The notes: generated from the letters alone by a model not told the origin. A stretch of DNA of 32,793 nt from Streptosporangiales bacterium (GCA_009379995.1 WHSR01000069.1:1-32793); one strand, 5' to 3'; shown: positions 7,512-15,555, counted from the first letter of the stretch. Program-made: numbers and translations.

Positions 7512-8494
7512 GGGTTGAACCTCACCTCGGTCTCGGTGGCGGCTCTTCCCTCGCCGTCCTCGACGCCCTCGGCCACCCAGTCGCCCTCGACGTCCAGCCT
7601 GACCTTGTCGCTCTCGCCCACACCCCCGATGACGTCGCCGGTGCGTACCAGAACCGCGTTGCCGAAGGGCTCGTTGGGGTGGAACGTGCCCTGCCAGTCG
7701 TCGTCCCACTGGATCTTGCTGCTTGCCCCCTCGAAGCGCACCTCCCACTGGTCTCCGGTGCGCTCCTCCAACTCCTCTTGGAGATTGTCGAGGTCCCTCC
7801 CGAAAACCTCCTGGAGCGTGACGATGTCCGCGTCCTCGTCGGCGATGAGCTGGGCGATCTCGTCGATGTCGCCGGGGTCGGTGCCGCCGGAGTCCCAGGG
7901 CGCGTTGCCGTACCCCTGCCCGACGTTGAGGTTCAGCATGCGTGCGGTGCGCTGCTGCCAAGCATCGCCGAGTGCGGTCAGCTCGGTCTGCGCCGACTGG
8001 AAATCCGCCTGCTTGGCCGTGAGCGCCTGGTCCACCCTCCTCCGGATCTCGTGCGTCGCGGCGATCGCATCCTTGACGAGCCGTGCCTGCGCCTCGTCGC
8101 GGGGGTGGAAGACGAGGTTCTCCCCGCTCCCGGTGGACGGCACGTCGGCCAGCCTGGCCCGCTCCTGATCAAGCAGATCCTGGTTGACCCGCAGCACCTC
8201 GGCCAGGTACTCAAGCGCCTCGGCGACCGGACCCGCCCGCTCGGCGAGCTTCCCCACGTCCCCGGTCACGCGTTGCCGGTGACCGTCGTACGAGTCCGCC
8301 GTCTGGCCTTGCCAGCCCTCGTCCGCGAACACGCGATACGCCGCCTGGTCGACCGTGTCCCGCGCCGACGACGCCGCGTCCCGCAGGCTACGCCACGCGG
8401 CGGCCAGCTCCTGCAGGCTCGCCGGCGACGCCTGTAGATCCCACAGGTCCGCCGTCGAGACCGAACCTGGCGTGGGTGGTGCCGGTTGCGTCAT
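7502..8494 (-). CDS. WXG-type secretion domain fused to N-terminal half of EEP nuclease/phosphatase
   Basis: The 330-residue protein has an N-terminal helical domain (about 20-115) with a W-x-G turn at 61-63 (DEGWQGQTADSY) typical of WXG100-like type VII substrates. A second helical or coiled-coil linker follows (130-182). Residues 184-326 match only the N-terminal half of an EEP domain: RMLNLNVG (N188/N190), ADIVTLQEV (catalytic Glu E229) and PFGNAVLVR (278-284). It stops right after EGRAATETEVRF, exactly before the strand that would carry the catalytic His. The missing half (His, DxN, Asp, SDH) is in the convergent gene ending 24 bases away. The start is ATG 8494, with GGAGG five bases upstream; the frame is open to 8596, but that part lacks domain character. 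Whether the two halves assemble is untested. Confidence 0.88.
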   Translation of the reverse strand: MTQPAPPTPGSVSTADLWDLQASPASLQELAAAWRSLRDAASSARDTVDQAAYRVFADEGWQGQTADSYDGHRQRVTGDVGKLAERAGPVAEALEYLAEVLRVNQDLLDQERARLADVPSTGSGENLVFHPRDEAQARLVKDAIAATHEIRRRVDQALTAKQADFQSAQTELTALGDAWQQRTARMLNLNVGQGYGNAPWDSGGTDPGDIDEIAQLIADEDADIVTLQEVFGRDLDNLQEELEERTGDQWEVRFEGASSKIQWDDDWQGTFHPNEPFGNAVLVRTGDVIGGVGESDKVRLDVEGDWVAEGVEDGEGRAATETEVRFNPRR

Positions 8495-8715
8495 GATTGC
8501 CTCCGCATGGGAGCCGCTTCCCCCGGCGACTCTCCGGTCCAAGACTTGCGTAGCGACGTACGTCAGGCAAGCGTCCCGGGAAGGTCGGTTGTCCACGGGC
8601 GGGTGTCCAGGAACGCCTTCACCACCGGGCTATCGCAGTGGCCGCGTTCTGCGCGAGGCGCTTGTCTGCTGCCGCGATCACTGCTCGGTCCCATCAGCTA
8701 GGGACGGCAGGTCCG

Positions 8716-8734
8716 GATGAGTGGCCCATTCATC
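8716..8734. repeat. 19-bp dispersed palindrome, copy b
   Basis: GATGAGTGGCCCATTCATC is nearly self-complementary (one mismatched pair plus the centre). It overlaps the last codon and TGA stop of the MFS gene on the minus strand, where it reads GATGAATGGGCCACTCATC. It is one of four related copies in the window. Confidence 0.75.
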
Positions 8735-10061
8735 GGAAGGGCCGGCGGCGAGCGTCGTAGCGCAGGAACGACGGCACGAGCAGGCCGGCGATTACGACGG
8801 CGACCGCACACAGCACCCCGCCGCCGACCCAGGAGACGGTGGCGCCGACCACCGCCGCCGTCGCGCCGGCCCGCAGGTCACCGAGGCGAGGCCCGCCCGC
8901 CACCACGACGATGAACACGCCCTGCAGCCGGCCGCGCATCTCGTCCGGCGCGTACGTCTGCAGGATCGTCTGCCGGTAGACCGCCGACACGAGATCGGCG
9001 GCGCCCGCCACCGACAGCAGCAGCACGGCGAGCCAAAGGTCCCGCGCGAGCCCGGCCACCGCCACCGCGATCCCCCACCCGGCGATCGCGACGATCAGGG
9101 CCACGCCCTGCCGGCGGACCCGGCCGATCCAGCCCGACAGCAACCCGCCCGCGACGGCGCCGATGGCTATCGAGGCGAACAGCCAGCCGACCGCCGCCTC
9201 GCCGCCGAACCGGGTATCCGCCACCTCCGGGAACAGCGCCCGGGGCATCGCCAGCACCATCGCGATGATGTCGACGACGAACGACATGAGCAGCACCGGC
9301 TGGCGGGAGAGGAAGACGAGCCCGTCGATCACCGCCCGCAGCCCGGGCTGCGTCCGCTCGCCGAGCGGGGGCAGCCTCGGCAGCCGCAGCGCGGCGTACA
9401 GCCCGGCCGTGAACAGCGCCGCGTCGATGCCGTACGCCGCCGCGAAGCCGAGGCTCCCGAGCACGATTCCGGCGATCAGCGGACCGGCGACCGTGCCCAG
9501 GCTGCTGACGACGAAGTTCAGGGTGTTCGCCGCCGGCACCAGGCCGGTCGGGATCAGCCGCGGGATGATCGCGTACCGGGTCGGCGACGAGACGGCGAAC
9601 CCCACCGACTGCACCGCGACCAGCGTCAGGATCAGCGGAACGCTGCCCAGGTCCACCAGGGCGTGTAGCAGCAGCGCCCAGGTCGTCGCCCAGGTGGTGC
9701 AGGAGGACATGATCAGCAGCCGGCGCCGGTCCATGGCGTCGGCCACCGCGCCGCCCCACAACCCGAACGCGATCAGCGGCAGCAGGCTCGCCAGCCCGAC
9801 CATGCCTACCCAGAACGAGGAGTGGGTGAGGTCGTAGACCTGCACCGGAACGGCCACCTGGGTGAGCTGGTAGCCGATGAACGAAACGCCCTGCCCGGCC
9901 CACAGGCGGCGATAGTCGGCGTGGCGCAGCGGACGGGTGTCCACCGCCGCCTGCTGCAGCAGCCGTAGGGCCCGAGCGCACCGAAGGCCCCGGCTGTCCC
10001 GGTTCCGCCGGTCGCGATCCGCAGGGGGATCGGCGGAACCTTCGTCGTGTCCGTCGCTCAC
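8730..10061 (-). CDS. MFS transporter (MFS_3/enterobactin-exporter-like)
   Basis: The 443-residue integral membrane protein has about ten to twelve hydrophobic segments. Family marks are LRHADYRRLWAGQGVSFIG at the start of helix 1, GLWGGAVADAMDRRRLL (the loop 2-3 MFS motif) and YRQTILQTYAPDEMRGRLQGVF in the second half. The MFS_3 group exports small molecules such as siderophores, macrolides or drugs using the proton gradient; the substrate is unknown. The GTG start overlaps the pdxH stop as GTGA, so translation is coupled to pdxH. The frame is open to 10304, but that region is pdxH in another frame. The stop codon lies inside a dispersed palindrome. Confidence 0.88.
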   Translation of the reverse strand: MSDGHDEGSADPPADRDRRNRDSRGLRCARALRLLQQAAVDTRPLRHADYRRLWAGQGVSFIGYQLTQVAVPVQVYDLTHSSFWVGMVGLASLLPLIAFGLWGGAVADAMDRRRLLIMSSCTTWATTWALLLHALVDLGSVPLILTLVAVQSVGFAVSSPTRYAIIPRLIPTGLVPAANTLNFVVSSLGTVAGPLIAGIVLGSLGFAAAYGIDAALFTAGLYAALRLPRLPPLGERTQPGLRAVIDGLVFLSRQPVLLMSFVVDIIAMVLAMPRALFPEVADTRFGGEAAVGWLFASIAIGAVAGGLLSGWIGRVRRQGVALIVAIAGWGIAVAVAGLARDLWLAVLLLSVAGAADLVSAVYRQTILQTYAPDEMRGRLQGVFIVVVAGGPRLGDLRAGATAAVVGATVSWVGGGVLCAVAVVIAGLLVPSFLRYDARRRPFR

Positions 10062-10732
10062 GGGGACAGCCGCTCCACCGCCCAGCCTCCGGAGTCGTCG
10101 GTACGGCGGTAGCGCAGCCGGTCGTGCAGCCGGTTCGTCCTGCCCTGCCAGAACTCGACGGTCCACGGCACCACCCGAAAGCCGCCCCAGAAGTCCGGCA
10201 GCGGCACCTCGGTGCCGTCCGGCCAGGACCGGGAAAGCTCGGCGAACCTCTCCTCCAGCACCGCACGGGAAGCGATCACGGCCGACTGGCGTTCGCTCGC
10301 CCACGCGCCAAGCTGGGAACCCCGTGCGCGGGAGCCGAAGTACGCCTCGCTCTCCGTACGCGGCAGCCGCTCAACCTCGCCGACCACGGTGACCTGCCGC
10401 CGGATCGGGTGCCACGGAAGGACCAGTCCGGCCCGCGGGTTCTCGGCCAGCTCCTGGCCCTTGCGCGAGGTGTAGTTGGTGTAGAAGACGAAACCTCTGT
10501 CGTCATAGTGCTTGAGCAGCACGGTCCGGGCGCTGGGCGTGCCGTCGGCGCCGGCCGTGGCGAGCACCATGGCGCTCGGCTCGGGTAGTCCGGCCGCCAC
10601 GACGTCGGCGAACCATGCGTCGAACTGAGTGATCGGATCGGGGGCGAGAGCCGCCTCGTCGAGGCCGAGGTCGGCCTGGTACACAGGGCGGGCGTGCTCG
10701 GTCGGGCGCGAAGCTGGATCGAGATGTTCCAC
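10058..10732 (-). CDS. pdxH: Pyridoxamine 5'-phosphate oxidase
   Basis: The 224-residue FMN enzyme oxidises pyridoxine or pyridoxamine 5'-phosphate to pyridoxal 5'-phosphate in the cytosol. Sequence marks are the split-barrel core SARTVLLKHYDDRGFVFYTNYTSRKG, the PWHPIRRQVTVVGEVERL strand, the SRARGSQLGAWAS active-site segment and the C-terminal TNRLHDRLRYRR signature. The length is normal for the family. The start is GTG 10732, which gives the usual N-terminal extension before PDPITQFDAWF. It precedes the MFS gene with a 4-base overlap and diverges from citrate synthase across a 131-base promoter region. PLP produced here is the cofactor of SerC encoded nearby. Confidence 0.96.
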   Translation of the reverse strand: MEHLDPASRPTEHARPVYQADLGLDEAALAPDPITQFDAWFADVVAAGLPEPSAMVLATAGADGTPSARTVLLKHYDDRGFVFYTNYTSRKGQELAENPRAGLVLPWHPIRRQVTVVGEVERLPRTESEAYFGSRARGSQLGAWASERQSAVIASRAVLEERFAELSRSWPDGTEVPLPDFWGGFRVVPWTVEFWQGRTNRLHDRLRYRRTDDSGGWAVERLSP

Positions 10733-10863
10733 GATCTCGCATCTTCACACGTAGGCCTCACGCGCGAGGCGGCTGGTCACCGACCCGGCGAGACAACGAC
10801 GGCGATCACACGATTGAATGAGGGCCGGAACGGTATGTCGGGAGGAGACGGAGGCAGGCAAGG

Positions 10864-11970
10864 ATGTCCGACTTCAAGCCCGGCCTTGAGGGGATCGTGG
10901 CGTTCGAGTCCGAGATCGCCGAGCCGGACAAGGAGGGGGGCGCGCTTCGGTATCGGGGTGTCGACATCGAGGAGCTCGTCGGACGGGTGACCTTCGGGCA
11001 CGTGTGGGGCCTGCTCGTTGACAACAAGTTCAAGCCCGGGCTGCCGCCGGCGGAGCCGTACCCCCTCCCGGTGCACTCCGGAGACATCCGCGTCGACGTG
11101 CAGAGCGCGATCGCGATGCTCGGCCCGGCGTGGGGGCTGCGTCAGCTGCTCGACATCGACGAGCATCAGGCGCGCGACGACCTGGCGCGGGCCTCGGTCA
11201 TGGCGATGTCGTTCGTGGCCCAGTCGGCGCGGGGCCTGGGCATGCCGATGGTGCCGGAGAGCCGGATCGACGAGGCGAGCACGATCGTCGAGCGGTTCAT
11301 GATCCGCTGGCGGGGGGAGCCCAATCCCGACCACGTCAAGGCCGTCGACTCCTATTTCGTGTCCGCCGCCGAGCACGGTATGAACGCGTCCACGTTCACC
11401 GCGCGGGTGGTCGCCTCCACCGGCGCCGACGTGCCGACCTGCCTGTCGTCGGCGGTCGGCTCGCTGTCCGGTCCGTTGCACGGCGGCGCGCCGTCGCGCG
11501 TTCTGCACATGCTCGACGAGGTGGAGCGCACCGGAGATCCGGAGGGGTACGTCAAACACCTGCTGGACTCCGGCCAGCGGCTGATGGGCTTCGGGCATCG
11601 CGTCTACCGCGCCGAGGACCCGCGGGCCCGGGTGCTCCGCCGTACCGCCAAGGAGCTGGGCTCGTCGCGGGTCGAGGTGGCCGAGGCGCTGGAAAAGGCG
11701 GCGCTGGAGGAGCTGCACAACCGGCATCCCGAGCGAGTGCTCGCCACGAACGTGGAGTTCTGGTCCTCGGTGGTGCTCGACTTCGCCGAGGTGCCGCCGC
11801 ACATGTTCACCGCCATGTTCACCTGCGCCCGGGTGGCCGGCTGGGCCGCGCACATCCTGGAGCAGAAGAGCACCGGCCGGCTGGTCCGCCCGAGCGCGCT
11901 GTACGTGGGGCCGCCGGCGCGGTCCGTGTACGACGTGCCGGGTGCCCAAGAGGTTCTGGGCACCGTCTGA
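10864..11970 (+). CDS. Citrate synthase 2
   Basis: The 368-residue cytosolic enzyme condenses oxaloacetate and acetyl-CoA to citrate. Catalytic motifs are clear: AAEHGMNAS (H171), GPLHGGAP (H206) and GFGHRVYRAEDPRA (H245, the CoA-binding segment). Where canonical enzymes have NVDF with the catalytic Asp, this protein reads NVEFW (E298). I recall the same substitution in actinobacterial citrate synthase 2 (CitA-type) proteins, so it is probably a subfamily feature rather than damage. The ATG has GGAGG five bases upstream (GGAGGCAAGG). The gene diverges from pdxH, and a DUF3592-like membrane protein gene follows it at 33 bases. Confidence 0.94.
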   Translation: MSDFKPGLEGIVAFESEIAEPDKEGGALRYRGVDIEELVGRVTFGHVWGLLVDNKFKPGLPPAEPYPLPVHSGDIRVDVQSAIAMLGPAWGLRQLLDIDEHQARDDLARASVMAMSFVAQSARGLGMPMVPESRIDEASTIVERFMIRWRGEPNPDHVKAVDSYFVSAAEHGMNASTFTARVVASTGADVPTCLSSAVGSLSGPLHGGAPSRVLHMLDEVERTGDPEGYVKHLLDSGQRLMGFGHRVYRAEDPRARVLRRTAKELGSSRVEVAEALEKAALEELHNRHPERVLATNVEFWSSVVLDFAEVPPHMFTAMFTCARVAGWAAHILEQKSTGRLVRPSALYVGPPARSVYDVPGAQEVLGTV

Positions 11971-12003
11971 CCGCGGCGGTCGTACCCACCCAGGTTCGTT
12001 GTC

Positions 12004-12426
12004 GTGCGCGCGCTGCTGAAACGGCTGGCGGTCCCGGTGATCGTGTTGGCCATGGGTGCCGCGTTGGCGCTGCTCGCCTACGACGCGGGCGCGCGGTCGG
12101 CGGCCGCGTACCGGGCGCTGCACGACCACGGCCGGTACGGCACGTTCGTCGCCGACTCGTGCGGCCGCAGTGGCTGTGTGGGGGCGTTCTACCGCGATGT
12201 TCGGACGCGGACGGGGAAGGTGGACGCCGTCATCGAGGGTCGCTACCGTCCGGGAGAGCAGATCCCCGCGGTGTTCGTCGACGGGCGGGCGTTGCCGCGA
12301 CAGCGCTCGGTCTACCTCTACCCCGGGCTGGTGGCGCTCGCCTCGGCGCTCGGACTGGCCGGGGTCGTCGGGTACGGGATCGTCCGCCCGCTGCGGCGCC
12401 GTACGCGCGTTCCCGCAGGCCGATGA
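12004..12426 (+). CDS. Small DUF3592-like membrane protein
   Basis: The 140-residue protein has a hydrophobic helix at each end (about 8-28 and 105-127) and a central extracytoplasmic-type domain between them with two cysteines in SCGRSGCVGAF that could form a disulfide. The last residues are basic (RPLRRRTRVPAGR), placing the C-terminus in the cytosol. The two-helix layout with a middle beta-rich region (RYRPGEQIPAVFVDGR) resembles DUF3592, whose function is unknown. It begins with GTG 33 bases after citrate synthase on the same strand. Confidence 0.65.
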   Translation: MRALLKRLAVPVIVLAMGAALALLAYDAGARSAAAYRALHDHGRYGTFVADSCGRSGCVGAFYRDVRTRTGKVDAVIEGRYRPGEQIPAVFVDGRALPRQRSVYLYPGLVALASALGLAGVVGYGIVRPLRRRTRVPAGR

Positions 12427-12454
12427 GCCGGGCGTCGATCTCTGCGTTACGAAA

Positions 12455-12631
12455 TCAGCCGAGCAGGAGCCAGGCGATCGCGGCGGCCACAACGACGACG
12501 GCCAGCACGACCACGAATGTCAGTGTCCCGCCCCTCGACCGGCGCCGCTCGGTGTCTTCGGACCTGTCGGCAAACGCCTGGAACTGGGCGGTGCTCGCGG
12601 TGGGATCACGATCCCGGTCAGGCATGGACAT
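12455..12631 (-). CDS. 58-residue single-pass membrane protein
   Basis: A short frame on the minus strand encodes 58 residues: a charged N-terminal half (MSMPDRDRDPTAST then AQFQAFADRSEDTERRRSRG) and one strongly hydrophobic C-terminal helix (about 38-57) ending in LLLG. The positive RRRSR before the helix orients the N-terminus to the cytosol. Direct support for it being real is a TAGGGT hexamer (12638-12643) exactly six bases before the ATG, the leaderless layout seen at other genes here. I do not recognise a family. An in-frame ATG two codons later is possible. Confidence 0.6.
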   Translation of the reverse strand: MSMPDRDRDPTASTAQFQAFADRSEDTERRRSRGGTLTFVVVLAVVVVAAAIAWLLLG

Positions 12632-12637
12632 GGCACG

Positions 12638-12643
12638 ACCCTA
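12638..12643 (-). promoter_or_regulatory. -10 box of the 58-residue gene
   Basis: TAGGGT (minus strand) is followed by CGTGCC and the ATG. It is nearly the same as TAGGTT-CGTGGC-ATG at 6716-6730 and suggests a leaderless mRNA. Confidence 0.5.
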
Positions 12644-12750
12644 GCGGTGGCCAGGCACGCATCGTCGTATTTACGGCGAAATCGGTGCCGTGTCGACGGC
12701 CGCCCCGACCGTGTCTCCGAGGCGGCCACGGGCGGGCCGAGCTCGGTCAT

Positions 12751-12756
12751 TAGGCT
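12751..12756 (+). promoter_or_regulatory. -10 box of serC, leaderless
   Basis: TAGGCT is followed by GGTGGG and then GTG, the serC start. The six-base spacing would place the first transcribed base at the start codon. Confidence 0.5.
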
Positions 12757-12762
12757 GGTGGG

Positions 12763-13881
12763 GTGACCGACATCGCCATCCCCGACGACATCAAGCCCGC
12801 CGACGGCCGCTTCGGCAGCGGCCCGTCCAAGGTTCGCCCGGAACAGCTCGCCGCCCTCGCCGACTCCGGCCGGACGTACCTGGGCACCTCGCACCGCCAG
12901 GCTCCGGTCAGATCGCTGGTGCGCCGGGTCCGCCGTGGACTCCGCGAACTGTTCGGGCTGCCCGAGGGGTACGAGGTCGTGCTGGGCAACGGCGGCACCA
13001 CCGCGTTCTGGGACATCGCCGCGTTCGCCTTGGTGCGCGAGCGCTCCCAGCACCTTTCGTTCGGAGAGTTCTCGTCCAAGTTCGCCGACGTGACGAGGAG
13101 GGCGCCGTGGCTCGCCGAGCCCTCGGTGATCCAAAGCCCGCCCGGCACCCATCCGCTGCCGCGGGCCGAGGCGGGCATCGACAGCTACGCGCTCACCCAC
13201 AACGAGACCTCGACCGGCGTCGCGATGCCGATCCGCCGCGTACCGGGCGCCGACGAGGGGGCCCTGATGCTTGTCGACGCCACCAGCGGGGCCGGGGGAC
13301 TGCCGGTCGAGGTCGGCGAGTACGACGTGTACTACTTCTCTCCGCAGAAATGCTTCGCCGCCGACGGCGGCCTGTGGATCGCGCTGATGTCGCCGGCCGC
13401 CCTTGCCCGGGCCGAGGAGATCGCCGCGAGCGGGCGGTACGTGCCGGCCTTCTACGACCTGCGGACTGCCATCGACAACTCCGGCAAGGAGCAGACCCAG
13501 AACACGCCGGCCGTTGCGACCCTGATCCTGTTCGCGGAGCAGGTCGAGTGGATGCTGGAGCGGGGCGGACTGCGCTGGACCACGGCGCGCACCGCCGACT
13601 CCTCCGGCAGGCTCTACACCTGGGCGGAGAAGGTCCCGTACGCGTGGCCGTTCGTCGCCGAGCCGGCGCAGCGTTCCCAGGTCATCGGCACTGTGGACTT
13701 CGCCGACGAGATCGACGCCGCGGCGATCGCCAACGTTCTGCGGGAGAACGGGATCGTCGACACCGACCCGTATCGCAAGCTGGGCCGCAACCAGCTCCGC
13801 TTCGGCATGTTCCCGGCCATCGACCCGGCCGACGTCGAGGCGCTTACCGCGTGCATCGACTACGTGGTCGAGCGGCTGTAG
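12763..13881 (+). CDS. serC: Phosphoserine aminotransferase
   Basis: The 372-residue PLP enzyme converts 3-phosphohydroxypyruvate and glutamate to O-phosphoserine and 2-oxoglutarate, the second step of serine biosynthesis in the cytosol. It belongs to the actinobacterial/archaeal-type SerC. Visible motifs are FGSGPSKVR near the N-terminus, GNGGTTAFWD for cofactor phosphate, VDATSGAGG with D172 for the pyridine nitrogen, and SPQKCFAADGG with Schiff-base lysine K196. LRFGMFPAIDPADVE closes the small domain. It starts with GTG six bases after a TAGGCT box and has no Shine-Dalgarno, so it is probably leaderless. Confidence 0.95.
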   Translation: MTDIAIPDDIKPADGRFGSGPSKVRPEQLAALADSGRTYLGTSHRQAPVRSLVRRVRRGLRELFGLPEGYEVVLGNGGTTAFWDIAAFALVRERSQHLSFGEFSSKFADVTRRAPWLAEPSVIQSPPGTHPLPRAEAGIDSYALTHNETSTGVAMPIRRVPGADEGALMLVDATSGAGGLPVEVGEYDVYYFSPQKCFAADGGLWIALMSPAALARAEEIAASGRYVPAFYDLRTAIDNSGKEQTQNTPAVATLILFAEQVEWMLERGGLRWTTARTADSSGRLYTWAEKVPYAWPFVAEPAQRSQVIGTVDFADEIDAAAIANVLRENGIVDTDPYRKLGRNQLRFGMFPAIDPADVEALTACIDYVVERL

Positions 13882-13897
13882 CCGCGAGGCGAGCATC

Positions 13898-13918
13898 GGT
13901 AGTACCGGCGGTGCTACC
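13898..13918. promoter_or_regulatory. Palindromic operator of the toxin-antitoxin pair
   Basis: A 21-bp near-perfect dyad begins GGTAG and ends CTACC, with only two mismatched pairs plus the centre. Its right end overlaps the -10-like TACCAT (13915-13920), which is six bases before the antitoxin ATG. This is the expected position for an autoregulatory operator bound by a ribbon-helix-helix antitoxin. Confidence 0.6.
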
Positions 13919-13926
13919 ATAGACGC

Positions 13927-14163
13927 ATGGCCGTGGAGAAGCTTTCGGTGGCGCTGGATGAGCGGGTTGCGGCGGAGGCGAGGAAGGCCGCCGAGGCCGC
14001 GGGCATGAGCCTGTCCGCGTGGCTGTCTCACGCCGCCGAAGAGCGGATCGCGATCGAGGACGGACTGCGCGCGGTCAGTGAGTGGGAGGCTGAGCACGGC
14101 GCGATCACAGAAGAAGAAAAGGCGAGGGCTGAGGAGATCCTTCGCCGGCACGGGATCATTTAG
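13927..14163 (+). CDS. Ribbon-helix-helix antitoxin (VapB-like)
   Basis: The 78-residue protein starts with a short beta strand (EKLSVALDE), then two helices (RVAAEARKAAEAAGMSLSAW and a following LSHAAEERIAIEDG segment), the ribbon-helix-helix DNA-binding fold of CopG/VapB antitoxins. The acidic C-terminal tail (EWEAEHGAITEEEKARAEEI) would wrap and neutralise the toxin. It is followed five bases later by a PIN-domain gene and preceded by a palindromic operator that covers its -10 box, so it likely represses its own operon as the toxin-antitoxin complex. The ATG sits six bases after TACCAT, again a leaderless layout. Confidence 0.88.
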   Translation: MAVEKLSVALDERVAAEARKAAEAAGMSLSAWLSHAAEERIAIEDGLRAVSEWEAEHGAITEEEKARAEEILRRHGII

Positions 14164-14168
14164 CTTCT

Positions 14169-14549
14169 GTGGCGGGGATCACCTACGACACCGGCGCCTT
14201 GATCGCTGCGGAGAGCAATCGGCGCGACCTATGGACGCTGCACGACCGCGCTTTGGCCAACGCAATACGGCCGACCGTGCCCTCGGTCGTGCTCGCTCAG
14301 GCCTGGCGGGGAGGGCCGCAGCCAAACCTGTCGCGGTTACTCCGCGGTTGCGTCATCGAGGCGTTCGACGAGAACGGTGCCCGTGCCGCAGGGCGGATGT
14401 GTGGCCTGTCCCGCACTCAGGACTTCGTCGATGCCACGGTGGTTATCGGCGCGCTCGCCCGGAACGATCTCGTCGTCACAAGCGATCCGAACGACCTCCA
14501 GCACATCGCCAACGTCCTCGACGTGCGCCTCGCGGTGCATGTCGTATGA
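14169..14549 (+). CDS. PIN-domain ribonuclease toxin (VapC-like)
   Basis: The 126-residue PIN protein should cut RNA with Mg2+ when free of the antitoxin. Acidic residues visible are D7 (ITYDTGAL), D85/D88 (DFVDATVV) and D106/D109 (VTSDPNDL). The position where many VapC toxins have a conserved Glu reads VLAQAWRGG (Q44). I recall this AQAWRGG form as common in an actinobacterial PIN subgroup, so activity is not excluded. It starts with GTG five bases after the antitoxin stop, so translation is probably coupled. It is convergent with the propeller gene, with four bases between stops. Confidence 0.87.
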   Translation: MAGITYDTGALIAAESNRRDLWTLHDRALANAIRPTVPSVVLAQAWRGGPQPNLSRLLRGCVIEAFDENGARAAGRMCGLSRTQDFVDATVVIGALARNDLVVTSDPNDLQHIANVLDVRLAVHVV

Positions 14550-14553
14550 CGGA

Positions 14554-15555
14554 TCATCGGTCTCGGCGGGAGGCCCTTCTGGCGACCAGCGCGGCCACCA
14601 CCCCGGCGAGCACCAGCGCCAGGGCGCCGAACCGGCCGGAATCGTCCAGGCTTCCAGCCGGCCCCTGTGAGGTACGCCTCGGGGCGGGCGTCGGCGTCGG
14701 GGTCTGGCCGCTCTCGTCCGGGGAGAGCGGCACCCGCCATATCTTGCTGCGCCGGCCCTCGCTGCCGACGAGCAGCGCACGGCCGTTGCGGGTGTAGGCA
14801 ACGGACTCCGCCTGCGGCTGGTCGGGGATGGAGATCCGGGCGACCTCCTGACCCGGGGCCCGGTAGATGCGCGCGGAGACGTACGTCTGCAGCACGAAGC
14901 GGCTGCCGTCCGGGGCGAAGGCCCCGTCCGTGACGAACGGCGGCGCGTGCGCGACCCTGCGCAGAACGTTCACCGAGTCCGTGCTCAGCTTCTTCGGCGC
15001 CGCGTACAGGCCACCCTCCCACTCCCGGCTGGCCACGTACAGCCGGCCGGTGCGCGGGTGGACGAGCAGCGCCTCGGCGTTGCGGGCGCCGTCGGCGTAC
15101 CGGAAGCGGAACTCGGTCGCCGGCACCGTCGCGTCCCGCAGCACCCGCGGCTCCCGTACCCGGTAGATCGACACCGACGGCCACGCTCCGTCCAGGTTGT
15201 CGCCGATGTCGGCGAGGTGGAGCACCGCCCGGCCGTCGTCCCCTCGGTAGGCCGCCATGGCCTCCCAGTCCCGGGCGCTCGCGTCGGCCAGGGTGAAGGT
15301 CGCGCGGGTGCGGCCGTCGCGGCCGATCGCGAAGAAGCGGGGTACGTCGTCGGAGTCGTTGTGGGTGTAGAGCACCCCGCGGTGGCGAAGGCTGACCGCG
15401 AGTCCGCTCGACTCGGTGATGCGCGGGTCGGTGACGGTGAGCAGCACCCGCTCGTCGCGGGCGCCCGGCGTCGTCGCCGCGTGCCCGGGCCCGGCCGCCG
15501 ACACGGTGAGCGCGCCGGCGAGCGTCAACGCCGCCACCGTACGGGCGGGGGTCAT
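14554..15555 (-). CDS. Secreted, membrane-anchored beta-propeller-like protein
   Basis: The 333-residue protein has a signal peptide (MTPARTVAALTLAGALTVSA, cleavage probably after GHAA), a beta-rich body and a C-terminal anchor (a hydrophobic helix near FGALALVLAGVVAALVA followed by RRASRRDR). The body has repeats of strand-turn blades such as SSGLAVSLRHRGVLYTHND, EALLVHPRTGRLYVAS and GAFAPDGSRFVLQT, like bacterial esterase-like/phytase-like or WD-type propellers. A proline-threonine linker (TPTPTPAPR) leads to the anchor. It should sit outside the cell with the body exposed; the ligand is unknown. The ATG has GAGGG eight bases upstream; the frame continues far upstream but there overlaps the aldo/keto reductase gene. 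Confidence 0.83.
   Translation of the reverse strand: MTPARTVAALTLAGALTVSAAGPGHAATTPGARDERVLLTVTDPRITESSGLAVSLRHRGVLYTHNDSDDVPRFFAIGRDGRTRATFTLADASARDWEAMAAYRGDDGRAVLHLADIGDNLDGAWPSVSIYRVREPRVLRDATVPATEFRFRYADGARNAEALLVHPRTGRLYVASREWEGGLYAAPKKLSTDSVNVLRRVAHAPPFVTDGAFAPDGSRFVLQTYVSARIYRAPGQEVARISIPDQPQAESVAYTRNGRALLVGSEGRRSKIWRVPLSPDESGQTPTPTPAPRRTSQGPAGSLDDSGRFGALALVLAGVVAALVARRASRRDR

Noticed and set aside
8555..8564. GACGTACGTC palindrome upstream of the WXG/EEP N-half gene
   Set aside because: Only ten bases and no second copy seen nearby. A promoter operator is possible but unsupported.
11041..11063. Possible damage in citrate synthase because NVEF replaces NVDF later in the protein
   Set aside because: All three histidine motifs are intact and the change matches what I recall of the citrate synthase 2 subgroup, so the gene is kept as functional.
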